From Mycobacterium sp. ITM-2016-00316 (GTDB lineage Bacteria > Actinomycetota > Actinomycetes > Mycobacteriales > Mycobacteriaceae), in NCBI RefSeq assembly GCF_002968335.2, contig NZ_CP134398.1, positions 5,270,001-5,334,000 on the forward strand: 64,000 nucleotides of DNA, given 5' to 3'. The notes under the pieces are model-generated. The model was not told the DNA's origin and ran no database searches. It saw only the letters and a program-made list of their open reading frames with translations. The position numbers were made by a program, and so were the translations under genes. Positions 7,701-15,726 of the stretch are shown piece by piece. Position 1 is the first letter of the stretch, and every line of letters begins with the position of its first letter.

Positions 7701-9694
7701 CGGCCGGCCTCGACCATGAGTCCGGGCGTGACCTCGGTGCGCAGGGTGCGAGCGATGCGCAACCCATCGGCATAGTCGATCTCGTAGACCTCCTTGGCCG
7801 CCGCGTTGTTGACATAGGCGCGGTCGGAATCGAGATCGACGACCGGCTGCGGCCCCCCGGCGGGTACGCCACCGGAGATCAAGGGAATCCGCGCTGTCTC
7901 CGCACGAGTGTTGACGTCGAAGGCACTCAGAGTTCCGTCCCGGCGCAGTACCAATACGGTTCCGTCACCGGCGGTATTGGTGGCGACGGCATCCGGAACG
8001 CGGATGGGCGTCCAGGCGCGCTGCCGGCTGTCGAGCACCCACACCGTTCCCTCGGCCACCCCGGCGAACACATCGGAACGGTCCCGGTGTTCCATCTGAG
8101 CCGGATGTTGCGCCGGCGCGTCCGCGGGATAGGGCATCGCGGTGACCGTGAGATCCTTCTCGCCGCCGGTGACCCGGACCGCGCCGTTCTGACAGCCGAA
8201 CACGACAGCCTTGCGGGTCGCCCTGGCCCAGGTCGGGCCGGCACATTCAGCATCGAGTTCGGTCGTACCGGCGTCACCGGTGACCTGGAGCCGACCACCG
8301 TTGCTCACGGTGACGATCCTGCTGCCATAGGGCACCACGGTCGCGGTGTCCGGTGGGACCGTCAGGCCCTCCGGGGTCTCGATCACCTTGGTGCCGAGCA
8401 TTTCCCGATCGAAGAGGTCCACCGCACCGGCCTCGGACCGGACCGCCACCGTGGAGTTGCTTGCGGCCACCGCCGCGACCGGGAGATCGAGGGTCGCCAC
8501 CTCGGCCGCGTCGCTGGCGAAGTAGTGGTAGTGCTCGCCATGGTCGAAGGTCCACGCGCCGGCATCCACGATGACCGTCCGCTCCCCGGCCCGCAAATAA
8601 CCGAACCGACCGTCGCCGTAGAGCGCAGAAACCGCTCCGTAGGAACCGATCTGGGTCTCGATCTCGTCCACGGCCTCATACACCGACGTCGCTCCGGTGG
8701 CCGGGTCGACCAGCACCAGCTTGGTCAGCGCACCGTCGATTTCACGGGCGCCGTCCTCGATGTCCACCCCGTCGCCGGTGGAGGCCGATGAGCTCTCCGG
8801 CGGCGCCGGGGGCGCTTGCGTGCTGGAACACCCCACCGCGACGACCGCCGTGGCGGCGACAACCGCGACCGGCTTCCAGCGGTTGCGCAGCAATGCCAGC
8901 GCGGCCGAGGCGAAGAACAGCAGCACCGCCACACCGGCGATGGTCGCCCCGCCCGCTGTGCCGGCGTACCAGGAGATCAGCAGCCCGAGATAGACCGCGG
9001 CACTGCCGATCACCGCGGACAACAGCATCACCCGGGGGATGGAGCGTGCCCACATGAGCGCGGCAGCCGGCGGCGCGACGAGCAATCCGAGCACCAGAAG
9101 CGTGCCGACGACGTGGAAAGAGGCGACCATGGCCACCGCCATGAGCACGGTCAGCGCGGGAACGGCCAAATTCGGGCGCAGTCCCAGGGTGACGGCCTTG
9201 CGCGGATCGAACGTCACCGCCACGAAAGCCCGGTGGCCGGCGATGACGGCGACAACGGTCAGCAGCAGTGCCGCCGCGAGGATGACGAGATCATTCGTGC
9301 GCACCGCGAAGACGTCTCCGAACAGGAAGCCGGTGAGGTCCACCGCGAAGCTCTGTGACCGCGACACCACGACGACGCCGAGGGCAAGCATGCCGACCAG
9401 CAGCAGACCGATGCTGGTATCCGAGGCCAGCTTCGAGGAACGCCCTATTGAGGCGACCCCGAACGCCATGACCAGCGCCGCCACCAGCCCGCCGGCCATC
9501 AGGCTCACCCCCAGCAGCGCCGCGACGGCGACCCCGGGCAGCATGCCGTGCGTCATCGCCTCGCCCAGAAACACGCTGCGGCGCAGCACAACCCAGCACC
9601 CCACCAGAGAGCACAGGCAGGCGGCGATCACACCGGCCACCAGTGCCCGAAGGACCATGTCGGCCTGGAACGGGTCAATCAGCCAGTGCGTCAT
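7697..9694 (-). CDS. aztB: Fusion of AztB-type zinc permease with a lipoprotein-like beta-propeller
   Basis: The protein has about 665 residues (GTG at 9703 would add three). The first ~272 form an ABC-3 metal permease with about eight membrane segments (GEAMTHGMLPG, DPRKAVTLGL, VVGTLLVLGLLVAPPAAA). After a short basic linker (RNRWKPVA) comes another hydrophobic helix ending in the lipobox-like VAVGCSS. A Pro/Ser-rich spacer and a ~370-residue propeller follow. The propeller shares local patterns with the AztD-like protein downstream (VVFGCQNG versus VVIGCENG; late VYEIDY versus IHLVDL blades) and carries a HGEHYHYF histidine cluster. Family permeases are normally ~280 residues and free-standing. 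The fusion would tether a metallochaperone-like domain to the transporter. Confidence 0.85.
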   Translation of the reverse strand: MTHWLIDPFQADMVLRALVAGVIAACLCSLVGCWVVLRRSVFLGEAMTHGMLPGVAVAALLGVSLMAGGLVAALVMAFGVASIGRSSKLASDTSIGLLLVGMLALGVVVVSRSQSFAVDLTGFLFGDVFAVRTNDLVILAAALLLTVVAVIAGHRAFVAVTFDPRKAVTLGLRPNLAVPALTVLMAVAMVASFHVVGTLLVLGLLVAPPAAALMWARSIPRVMLLSAVIGSAAVYLGLLISWYAGTAGGATIAGVAVLLFFASAALALLRNRWKPVAVVAATAVVAVGCSSTQAPPAPPESSSASTGDGVDIEDGAREIDGALTKLVLVDPATGATSVYEAVDEIETQIGSYGAVSALYGDGRFGYLRAGERTVIVDAGAWTFDHGEHYHYFASDAAEVATLDLPVAAVAASNSTVAVRSEAGAVDLFDREMLGTKVIETPEGLTVPPDTATVVPYGSRIVTVSNGGRLQVTGDAGTTELDAECAGPTWARATRKAVVFGCQNGAVRVTGGEKDLTVTAMPYPADAPAQHPAQMEHRDRSDVFAGVAEGTVWVLDSRQRAWTPIRVPDAVATNTAGDGTVLVLRRDGTLSAFDVNTRAETARIPLISGGVPAGGPQPVVDLDSDRAYVNNAAAKEVYEIDYADGLRIARTLRTEVTPGLMVEAGR

Positions 9695-9713
9695 GCCGTA
9701 CACTCTTAGCAGT

Positions 9714-9732
9714 AATGAATGTCATTATCAAT
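9714..9732. promoter_or_regulatory. Probable Zur box in the divergent azt promoter
   Basis: AATGAATGTCATTATCAAT has the same TGA-N9-TCA arrangement as the box at 4283. It overlaps the first ATG of the ATPase gene (9715) and contains a plausible minus-10 (GATAAT read leftwards) for the permease operon. A TACACT at 9699-9704 could serve as minus-10 for a nearly leaderless rightward transcript. Confidence 0.68.
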
Positions 9733-10377
9733 AAGGTGACCCCGGTCACCGCCCCCATCGACGTCGCCGGCCTGGACTTCAGCTACGCCGGCGCGCCGGT
9801 CTTCCGTGGGCTCGACCTGTCCATCCCGGCGGGGATGGTGACCGCCGTCATCGGGCCCAACGGCTGCGGCAAGTCGACATTGCTCGGGCTCCTGGCGGGC
9901 GTCCAGGAACCCGACGCGGGCAGCATCCGCACCGGCACGGACAACGTCGCGTTCGCCGTGCAGCGCAGTCGGGTGACCGACTCGTTTCCGGTGACGGTGT
10001 CCGAGGCCGTGATGATGGGCCGGTGGCGGCATCTCGGACTGCTGCGCCGGCCCAAGGCTGCAGACCGGGCGGTCGTCGAGCACTGGCTGGCGACACTGGG
10101 TATCGCCGAACTGCGGCACCGCACCCTCGGCGAACTGTCCGGAGGGCAGCGGCAACGTGTGCTGCTGGCACAGGCTTTCGTCCAACAGGCACCGCTGCTC
10201 CTGCTCGATGAACCCACCACCGGATTGGATGCCGCCGCGGCGGCACAGCTGATCGCGCACCTGCGACGCCTCGCCGACGACGGCACCACCGTCATCGCGG
10301 CCACCCACGACGCCGCCCTCATACAGGCCGCCGACGGCCGACTGGACCTGGCCGGGCAAGGCGGCGCACTAGGCTGA
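9715..10377 (+). CDS. aztA: Zinc ABC transporter ATP-binding protein (AztA type)
   Basis: ABC ATPase of 220 residues with Walker A GPNGCGKST, Q-loop FAVQRSR, signature LSGGQRQR, Walker B LLLLDEPTTGLD and switch H (ATHDA). It diverges from the permease fusion operon and shares its Zur-like box. The ATG at 9715 lies inside that box; a GTG at 9736 (VTPVTAPIDVAG) would give a slightly shorter protein that still contains the whole ATPase domain. A frame opening further upstream at 9643 runs through the permease gene and is unlikely to be used. Confidence 0.86.
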   Translation: MNVIINKVTPVTAPIDVAGLDFSYAGAPVFRGLDLSIPAGMVTAVIGPNGCGKSTLLGLLAGVQEPDAGSIRTGTDNVAFAVQRSRVTDSFPVTVSEAVMMGRWRHLGLLRRPKAADRAVVEHWLATLGIAELRHRTLGELSGGQRQRVLLAQAFVQQAPLLLLDEPTTGLDAAAAAQLIAHLRRLADDGTTVIAATHDAALIQAADGRLDLAGQGGALG

Positions 10378-10382
10378 ACGCC

Positions 10383-11147
10383 GTGACCTCGCACACCGTC
10401 GATCTGAACGCCGATCTCGGAGAGGGTTTCGGCGTCTGGAGCCTCGGCGACGACGACGCGATGCTGGACATCGTGACATCGGCCAACGTGGCCTGCGGGT
10501 TCCACGCCGGAGACCCTGCCGGGCTACTGCGCGTGTGCCGCGCCGCCGCGGCACGCGATGTGCGGATCGGCGCCCAGGTGGGTTACCGCGATCTGGCCGG
10601 CTTCGGCCGGCGGTTCATCGACGTGGATCCGCCGGACCTCACCGCCGACCTGATCTATCAGATCGGTGCCTTGTCGGCATTGGCACGGGCCGCCGGTATC
10701 GCGGTGTCCTATGTGAAACCACATGGTGCCCTGTACAACACGATCGTCACTCATGAAACACAGGCCCGGGCGGTCGCCGAGGCGGTTTACGCCGTGGATC
10801 CGGAGTTACCCGTGCTGGGACTCAGCGGTTCGGCATTCTTCGCCGCCGCCCAGAAACTCGGCGTGCGGACGGTTTCCGAAGTATTCGCCGACCGGGCCTA
10901 TCTTCCCGACGGACAGCTGGTGTCCCGCCGCGATCACGGCGCCGTATTGCACGACGCCGACGAAATCGCCGATCGGGTGCTGACGATGGTGACCGAGGGC
11001 CGGGTCACCGCCGTCGATCACACGAACATCCCGGTCAACGCCGAATCGGTGTGCGTGCACGGGGATTCACCCGGGGCGGTACAGATTGCCGCCGCAGTCC
11101 GGGCACGGCTCACCGAGCACGGGATCACGCCCGCTCCGTTCCGCTAG
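10383..11147 (+). CDS. pxpA: 5-oxoprolinase subunit PxpA (LamB/YcsF family)
   Basis: This 254-residue cytoplasmic protein begins DLNADLGEGFG and has NVACGFHAGDP and VKPHGALYN segments typical of the YcsF family. PxpA is one of the subunits of the ATP-dependent bacterial 5-oxoprolinase that opens pyroglutamate to glutamate. The PxpB and PxpC partners are not in this window. It starts with GTG five bases after the AztA stop, so it may share that transcript, although no zinc role is known. It converges on ctpC with a 23-base overlap. Confidence 0.88.
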   Translation: MTSHTVDLNADLGEGFGVWSLGDDDAMLDIVTSANVACGFHAGDPAGLLRVCRAAAARDVRIGAQVGYRDLAGFGRRFIDVDPPDLTADLIYQIGALSALARAAGIAVSYVKPHGALYNTIVTHETQARAVAEAVYAVDPELPVLGLSGSAFFAAAQKLGVRTVSEVFADRAYLPDGQLVSRRDHGAVLHDADEIADRVLTMVTEGRVTAVDHTNIPVNAESVCVHGDSPGAVQIAAAVRARLTEHGITPAPFR

Positions 11148-13281
11148 TCAGCTCGTAGCGGATGAGCCGGGAACTGTTGGCCACCACAGCGACCGAAGAG
11201 GCGTTGTGCAGCACCGCGGCCAACACCGGAGACAGCGCGCCGCCGGCGCCGATCAGCAGACCGAGCGCATTGACGGCGATGGACATGGCGTAGTTCTGCC
11301 GGATCACCTCGACGGCGCGCCCGCCCAGATCGCGGACATCGAGCAGCCGGCGCAGATCATCACTGGCCAGCGCCACGTCGGCGGTCTCCACCGCGACATC
11401 GGTGCCGCCCAGTCCCATGGCGATGCCGATATCGGCCTCGGCGAGCGCAGGCGCGTCGTTGACGCCGTCACCGACCATGGCCACGATATGCCCCTCATCA
11501 CGCAGTCCCCGCACGACGGCGAGCTTGTCCTCGGGCAGCACCTCGGCCTGCCACTCGGTGATACCGAGTTGATCGGCGACCACCGCGGCGGTGTCGGGAT
11601 GATCACCGGTGAGCATGACGATGCGGCGAACACCGCTGGCGCGCAACCGGTCCAGCACTTCGGCGGCCTCCGGGCGGATCTCGTCACGCAGGCTGATCAA
11701 GCCGATGAGCTTGCCGTCCACGGCCAGCAGCAGCGGTGTCTCGGACTGCTTACGCAGAGTATCCACCCACTCGGTGGCCTTCTTGGTGACCCGGACCTTT
11801 TCCTGCCGCAGCAGCGACGGACTACCCAGCAGCAGAGTCCGGCCGTCGGCCCTGGTTCGCATACCGAGACCGACCAGCACCTCGCACTCCTCGTGCGGCG
11901 GGATCTCGATATGTCGTTCCTGGGTGGAACGGATCACTGCCTCGGCCAGCGGGTGCCGGGAGTGGATCTCCGAACTCGCGGCATAGGCGAGGACCTGTTC
12001 GGGTTCCCAGTCCTTATGGAAGGCAACGAGATTGGTGACGACCGGGCGACCGACCGTCAGGGTGCCGGTCTTGTCGAACACCACCGCGTCGACCCGGCCG
12101 GCCTCTTCCAGGTGTGATCCGCCCTTGATCAGGATGCCGCGCCGGGCACCGTTGCCGATCGCGGCGCTGATCGCCGTCGGCGTGGACAGGCCCACCGCGC
12201 AGGGGCAGGCGACCAGCAGCATCGTCATCGCCCGGCGCACATCCCGGGTGAGCACCAGCGTGAGTGCCGACAGCAGGAACGAGGCGGGCACGAAGCGCCG
12301 GGAGAAACTCTCTCCCACCGTCTGGATGGGTGCGCGGTGTTGCTGGGCCTCCTCGACCCGGGAGATGATCCGACCGATCGTGGTCTCGCTACCGACCGCA
12401 TCGGCGCGCACCACCAGGCGACCGCGCACCACCACCGAGCCCGCGAACACCCGGACTTCGGCGGCGACGGCCACCGGCAGATTCTCACCGGTGATCGCCG
12501 ACTGGTCGACGATGGCCTCTCCGTCGACAATCACCCCGTCCACGGGTAGCGCCACCTGATCGTGCACCACCACCTCATCGCCGATCCGCAACTCGGCGGT
12601 GGCGATCTCGACCTCGGTCCCGTCGGGCAACCGCACCCAGGCGGTGTCCTGATTGCCCTGCAACAACTTGGCGATCGCCCGCCGGGTCCGCCGCAGCGTC
12701 AGATCCTGCAGATACTCGCCGATGTTCAACAGCCACAGCACTGTCAGCGCGACCACGTTCTCCCGGAGTACCAGGCTGGCGATCGTCGCAGCGCTGACCA
12801 GGACATCGGTGCCTGCGGACCGGCCGCCGCGCAGGGTCCGCAGTGCGCCACGCAGGAACGGATAGCCGGTGAAGACGGTGACGCCGGTGGCTGCCAACCG
12901 GCTGGTCGGGCCCAGCAGCGGCGGACGGGCGAACACGTACCGCCGCACCCCCAGCAGGACCAGGGCGGTGCCACCGACCGCCATGCGCAGCACATCGGCA
13001 TTGGTCACGTCGGCCGAACGCGGCAGCCGGACCGGAACAAGGTCCCGGGCGACATGTGCGGCTGCGTCGATGGCCGCGAACACGGCGTCCTTGTCGCAGC
13101 GTTTGGGTGAGTACCAGACGACGATCGACCCGGTGCGGGGATAGGCGTGCACCGCGCGTACGCCCGGCACCTGCTCCACCGCATCCTCGATGGCCACTGC
13201 CCGCGGCGAGTCGTTGCGGAACCAGGGCGCGTCCAGCCGAATTCGGCCCGCCGCGTCCGACAGGACGGTCAGGGCGACCAC
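11125..13281 (-). CDS. ctpC: P1-type metal-exporting ATPase CtpC
   Basis: P-type ATPase of 718 residues when started at the GTG at 13281, the same length I recall for M. tuberculosis CtpC. Visible features: an N-terminal HMA-like domain without a classical CxxC, a TGEN actuator loop, the CPC ion-binding motif, the DKTGT phosphorylation site, an HP motif (SRHPLAE) and a GDGVNDAP hinge. CtpC in M. tuberculosis exports zinc (older work proposed manganese) and depends on the small partner PacL1. Here that gene ends four bases upstream. The frame is open to 13401, but that extension lies within pacL1 and is not conserved. Confidence 0.9.
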   Translation of the reverse strand: MVALTVLSDAAGRIRLDAPWFRNDSPRAVAIEDAVEQVPGVRAVHAYPRTGSIVVWYSPKRCDKDAVFAAIDAAAHVARDLVPVRLPRSADVTNADVLRMAVGGTALVLLGVRRYVFARPPLLGPTSRLAATGVTVFTGYPFLRGALRTLRGGRSAGTDVLVSAATIASLVLRENVVALTVLWLLNIGEYLQDLTLRRTRRAIAKLLQGNQDTAWVRLPDGTEVEIATAELRIGDEVVVHDQVALPVDGVIVDGEAIVDQSAITGENLPVAVAAEVRVFAGSVVVRGRLVVRADAVGSETTIGRIISRVEEAQQHRAPIQTVGESFSRRFVPASFLLSALTLVLTRDVRRAMTMLLVACPCAVGLSTPTAISAAIGNGARRGILIKGGSHLEEAGRVDAVVFDKTGTLTVGRPVVTNLVAFHKDWEPEQVLAYAASSEIHSRHPLAEAVIRSTQERHIEIPPHEECEVLVGLGMRTRADGRTLLLGSPSLLRQEKVRVTKKATEWVDTLRKQSETPLLLAVDGKLIGLISLRDEIRPEAAEVLDRLRASGVRRIVMLTGDHPDTAAVVADQLGITEWQAEVLPEDKLAVVRGLRDEGHIVAMVGDGVNDAPALAEADIGIAMGLGGTDVAVETADVALASDDLRRLLDVRDLGGRAVEVIRQNYAMSIAVNALGLLIGAGGALSPVLAAVLHNASSVAVVANSSRLIRYELTSGTERA

Positions 13282-13285
13282 GGCG

Positions 13286-13570
13286 TCAGTGATCGTGATC
13301 GTGCGCGGTGTCGGCGACGGCCGGCGGCGGGACTTCCTCGCCGATGCGCTCCCGGGCCTCGGCGACCACATCGGCGACCGTGAGCCGGGCCGACTCGGCA
13401 CCCTCCTCGGCCTTGCGCACCCCGCGCAACGCCCATGAGGTCGCGGTCACGGAGGCCTCCCGAACCGGCGCCTTGGCGACCACCTTTTTGACCCCTTGGT
13501 AAGCCGCGGCGCCGACCACTCCGGTCACCACCGTGGATGCCGCCTTCGCCAGAAATACATGCAAGACCAT
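13286..13570 (-). CDS. pacL1: PacL1-like DUF1490 membrane metallochaperone
   Basis: This 94-residue protein has one N-terminal hydrophobic segment (VFLAKAASTVVTGVVGAAAY), a basic/amphipathic middle and the C-terminal motif AHDHDH. In M. tuberculosis the DUF1490 protein Rv3269 scaffolds the CtpC efflux pump and binds zinc through a C-terminal Asp-His motif of this kind. It lies immediately upstream of ctpC on the same strand with a 4-base gap, the same arrangement as Rv3269-Rv3270. Confidence 0.88.
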   Translation of the reverse strand: MVLHVFLAKAASTVVTGVVGAAAYQGVKKVVAKAPVREASVTATSWALRGVRKAEEGAESARLTVADVVAEARERIGEEVPPPAVADTAHDHDH

Positions 13571-13628
13571 CCCCCCACCCTAGTCCGAAAGCTGCATCAG
13601 GGTCATGGCGTATCCCATTGCTGGCAGA

Positions 13629-14624
13629 ATGGTCACGGTGACGGCCGGGACACATGCGACCCGCCGCATCGGTTCGATGCCAGTCCTGGTGGCCACCATC
13701 ATCGGGCTCGCCCTGATCGGCACGACAGCGCGCGAATTCGTGGCGGGCAACCCCGAGATCGCCACGGCCGCAACGGTGTTCTGCGGAATCTTCGTGCAGG
13801 CACTGCCCTTCCTCGCGCTGGGCGTTCTGGTCAGCGGCGCGGTCGCCACCTTCGTGACACCGGATCGCTTGGCGCGCTGGCTTCCTCGACGTCCGGCTGC
13901 CGCGATACTGGCCGCCGGTGTCGGCGGCGCCGCATTGCCCGGCTGCGAGTGCGGCTCGGTGCCCATCGCACGCAGACTGTTCGGCAACGGGACGGTCGGG
14001 GCGGCCGCGCTGACGTTCATGCTCGCCGCGCCCGCCATCAACCCCGTGGTGCTGATCGCCACGGCGGTGGCGTTTCCGGGTGAACCGTTGATGGTGCTGG
14101 CACGATGCATGGCCTCGTTGTTGACAGCCTTGACCATGGGCGCATTGTGGGCGAGGTTCGGTCAACCCGGATGGATTACGCGTAGCTTGCCTTTCCCTGC
14201 GCACCAATCGGATTCCCGCTTCACCACCTTCACCGAGGCGGCCCGGCACGATTTCCTGCAGGCGTCGTCCTTCCTGGTGCTGGGCGCTGCCGCCGCAGCG
14301 GCGCTGCACATCCTGGTCCCACCGTGGATGTTCGAGCATCTGGCGGGCCAGCTCGCCCTGGGCATCCTGGTGATGGCCGCGCTCGCCGTCGTGCTGGCGC
14401 TGTGCTCGGAGGCCGACGCCTTCGTCGCCGCCAGCCTGTCCATGTTGCCGCTGGTGCCGCGCCTGGTGTTCCTGGTGGTCGGGCCCGCCATCGACATCAA
14501 GCTCTTCGCGATGCAGGCCGGAATGTTCGGGCGCGCGTTCGCCATCCGGTTCGCACCGGTCACCTTCGTGGTGGCCACCGCGCTGGGCACCGGCGTCGGC
14601 CTGCTGATTCTGGGTGCGCGATGA
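13629..14624 (+). CDS. YraQ/UPF0718-type permease (DUF318)
   Basis: Integral membrane protein of about 331 residues with eight or more hydrophobic helices. It has the family motif GCECGSVPIARRL in the first half and a matching LCSEADAFVA segment in the second half, suggesting an internal repeat. The start is placed at the ATG 13629; ATG 13605 would add eight residues. Function is unproven: the family is linked by context to metal or metalloid transport. Its stop overlaps the ATG of the next gene (ATGA), so the two work together. Confidence 0.82.
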   Translation: MVTVTAGTHATRRIGSMPVLVATIIGLALIGTTAREFVAGNPEIATAATVFCGIFVQALPFLALGVLVSGAVATFVTPDRLARWLPRRPAAAILAAGVGGAALPGCECGSVPIARRLFGNGTVGAAALTFMLAAPAINPVVLIATAVAFPGEPLMVLARCMASLLTALTMGALWARFGQPGWITRSLPFPAHQSDSRFTTFTEAARHDFLQASSFLVLGAAAAAALHILVPPWMFEHLAGQLALGILVMAALAVVLALCSEADAFVAASLSMLPLVPRLVFLVVGPAIDIKLFAMQAGMFGRAFAIRFAPVTFVVATALGTGVGLLILGAR

Positions 14625-15298
14625 GCCGCGAGACCGAGAACGCCCTGCTGCTGCTCGTCGGGCTGAGCACGGCCATCATCGCGTTCAGCGGCGCGTTCAC
14701 CCGCTATGTGAAACCCGCTCTGCTGCCGTGGTTATGGGCGTCGGCGGTGGTACTGATCGCACTGGCCCTGATCGCCATCGTCGGCGATATCCGGCACGGA
14801 CCACGCGACCGTGAGCACGCCGGTCACGAGCACCGGTCCGGCGTGACGTGGCTGCTGGTCATTCCGGTTGCGTTGCTGGCCTTCGTGGTTCCGCCGGCAC
14901 TGGGGCCACAATCGGCCCGGCCCGCCGTGAGCGCCTCCGCCGCGGAACGCCGACCGTTTCCGGAGCTGCCTGCCGGCCGCGCCCCCGAACTGTCGCTGCC
15001 CGAGGTGCTCATCCGCCTCGCCCAGGACTCCGCGGGCACCATGAACGACCGGCTGCTCACCGTCACCGGGTTCACCATCCGCGACGGTGCCCGCACCTAC
15101 CTCGGCCGGGTGGTCATCCTGTGCTGCGCGGCGGACGCACAGCTCGCGCGGATCGGTCTCGCAGGACCGGGGGCCGCGACGGCGGCAGCCCTGCCCGATG
15201 GGACGTGGGTGCGTGTGGAGGGCCGCGCCTCGGCAGGCGAGTTGCGCGCCGAGACCGTGGTCCAGATCCCGGAACCGGCGAATACGTACAGCTACTGA
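14621..15298 (+). CDS. TIGR03943-family putative permease partner
   Basis: This 225-residue protein has two to three N-terminal membrane helices, a His-rich linker (HAGHEHRSG, residues ~65-75) and a C-terminal extracytoplasmic OB-like domain with conserved VILCCAADA. TIGR03943 proteins are normally encoded next to a DUF318 permease, as here, with overlapping ATGA. The His-rich linker and zinc neighbourhood suggest a metal-related role, which is inference. It converges on the ArsR gene with a 7-base overlap. Confidence 0.8.
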   Translation: MSRETENALLLLVGLSTAIIAFSGAFTRYVKPALLPWLWASAVVLIALALIAIVGDIRHGPRDREHAGHEHRSGVTWLLVIPVALLAFVVPPALGPQSARPAVSASAAERRPFPELPAGRAPELSLPEVLIRLAQDSAGTMNDRLLTVTGFTIRDGARTYLGRVVILCCAADAQLARIGLAGPGAATAAALPDGTWVRVEGRASAGELRAETVVQIPEPANTYSY

Positions 15299-15645
15299 GG
15301 CTCGGCATCCCGGTTGGCGCCGCCGACGACGCTGGCCAACAACCCGGGCAGGGCCGACTCCACCGCGTCGCGGCGCAGCTTCTGATAGGTCAGCCCGTCG
15401 ATCATCAGACGTTCGGTGATACCGGCCTCGCGCAGGATCTTGAAATGATGGGCGGCCGTGGATTTGTTGATGCCGTCGTAGAGCACCACACACTGCAGTG
15501 GTGCCTGCGCGTTGTGCAGCCGGCGCACCATCTCCAACCGCACGGGATCATGGATCGCCGCCAGCACCTTCTGCACGGAACCGACCGGGTGCACCGGATA
15601 CTCGGTGACCAGCGCGTTGTCCGCCATCGGAATAACCTCGGTCAT
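15292..15645 (-). CDS. ArsR/SmtB-type winged-helix regulator
   Basis: A 117-residue winged helix with DPVRLEMVRRL in helix 1 and recognition-helix segment NKSTAAHHFKILREAG. Typical metal-site motifs such as ELCVCD are absent (LQCVVLYDG at that position), so a non-metal ligand is possible. An internal ATG at 15627 (MADNALV) preceded by GAGG is an alternative start. It diverges from the MFS gene and two dyads lie in the shared promoter, so it very likely represses that pump and itself. Confidence 0.83.
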   Translation of the reverse strand: MTEVIPMADNALVTEYPVHPVGSVQKVLAAIHDPVRLEMVRRLHNAQAPLQCVVLYDGINKSTAAHHFKILREAGITERLMIDGLTYQKLRRDAVESALPGLLASVVGGANRDAEPQ

Positions 15646-15649
15646 ATTC

Positions 15650-15706
15650 GGTTTGATCTCTGTCGAACCCAGCGTAGCCTCGGACGGGTTCGATGTCCGT
15701 CAAACC
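15650..15706. promoter_or_regulatory. Two inverted-repeat operators in the ArsR/MFS promoter
   Basis: Two 21-base dyads occur: 15650-15670 (GGTTTGA-N7-TCGAACC) and 15686-15706 (GGTTCGA-N6/7-TCAAACC). They are near mirror images of each other. Their spacing of about three helical turns and location between divergent genes fit binding by the adjacent ArsR-type regulator. Confidence 0.65.
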
Positions 15707-15726
15707 AGACACCGGAGGTGACCGCG

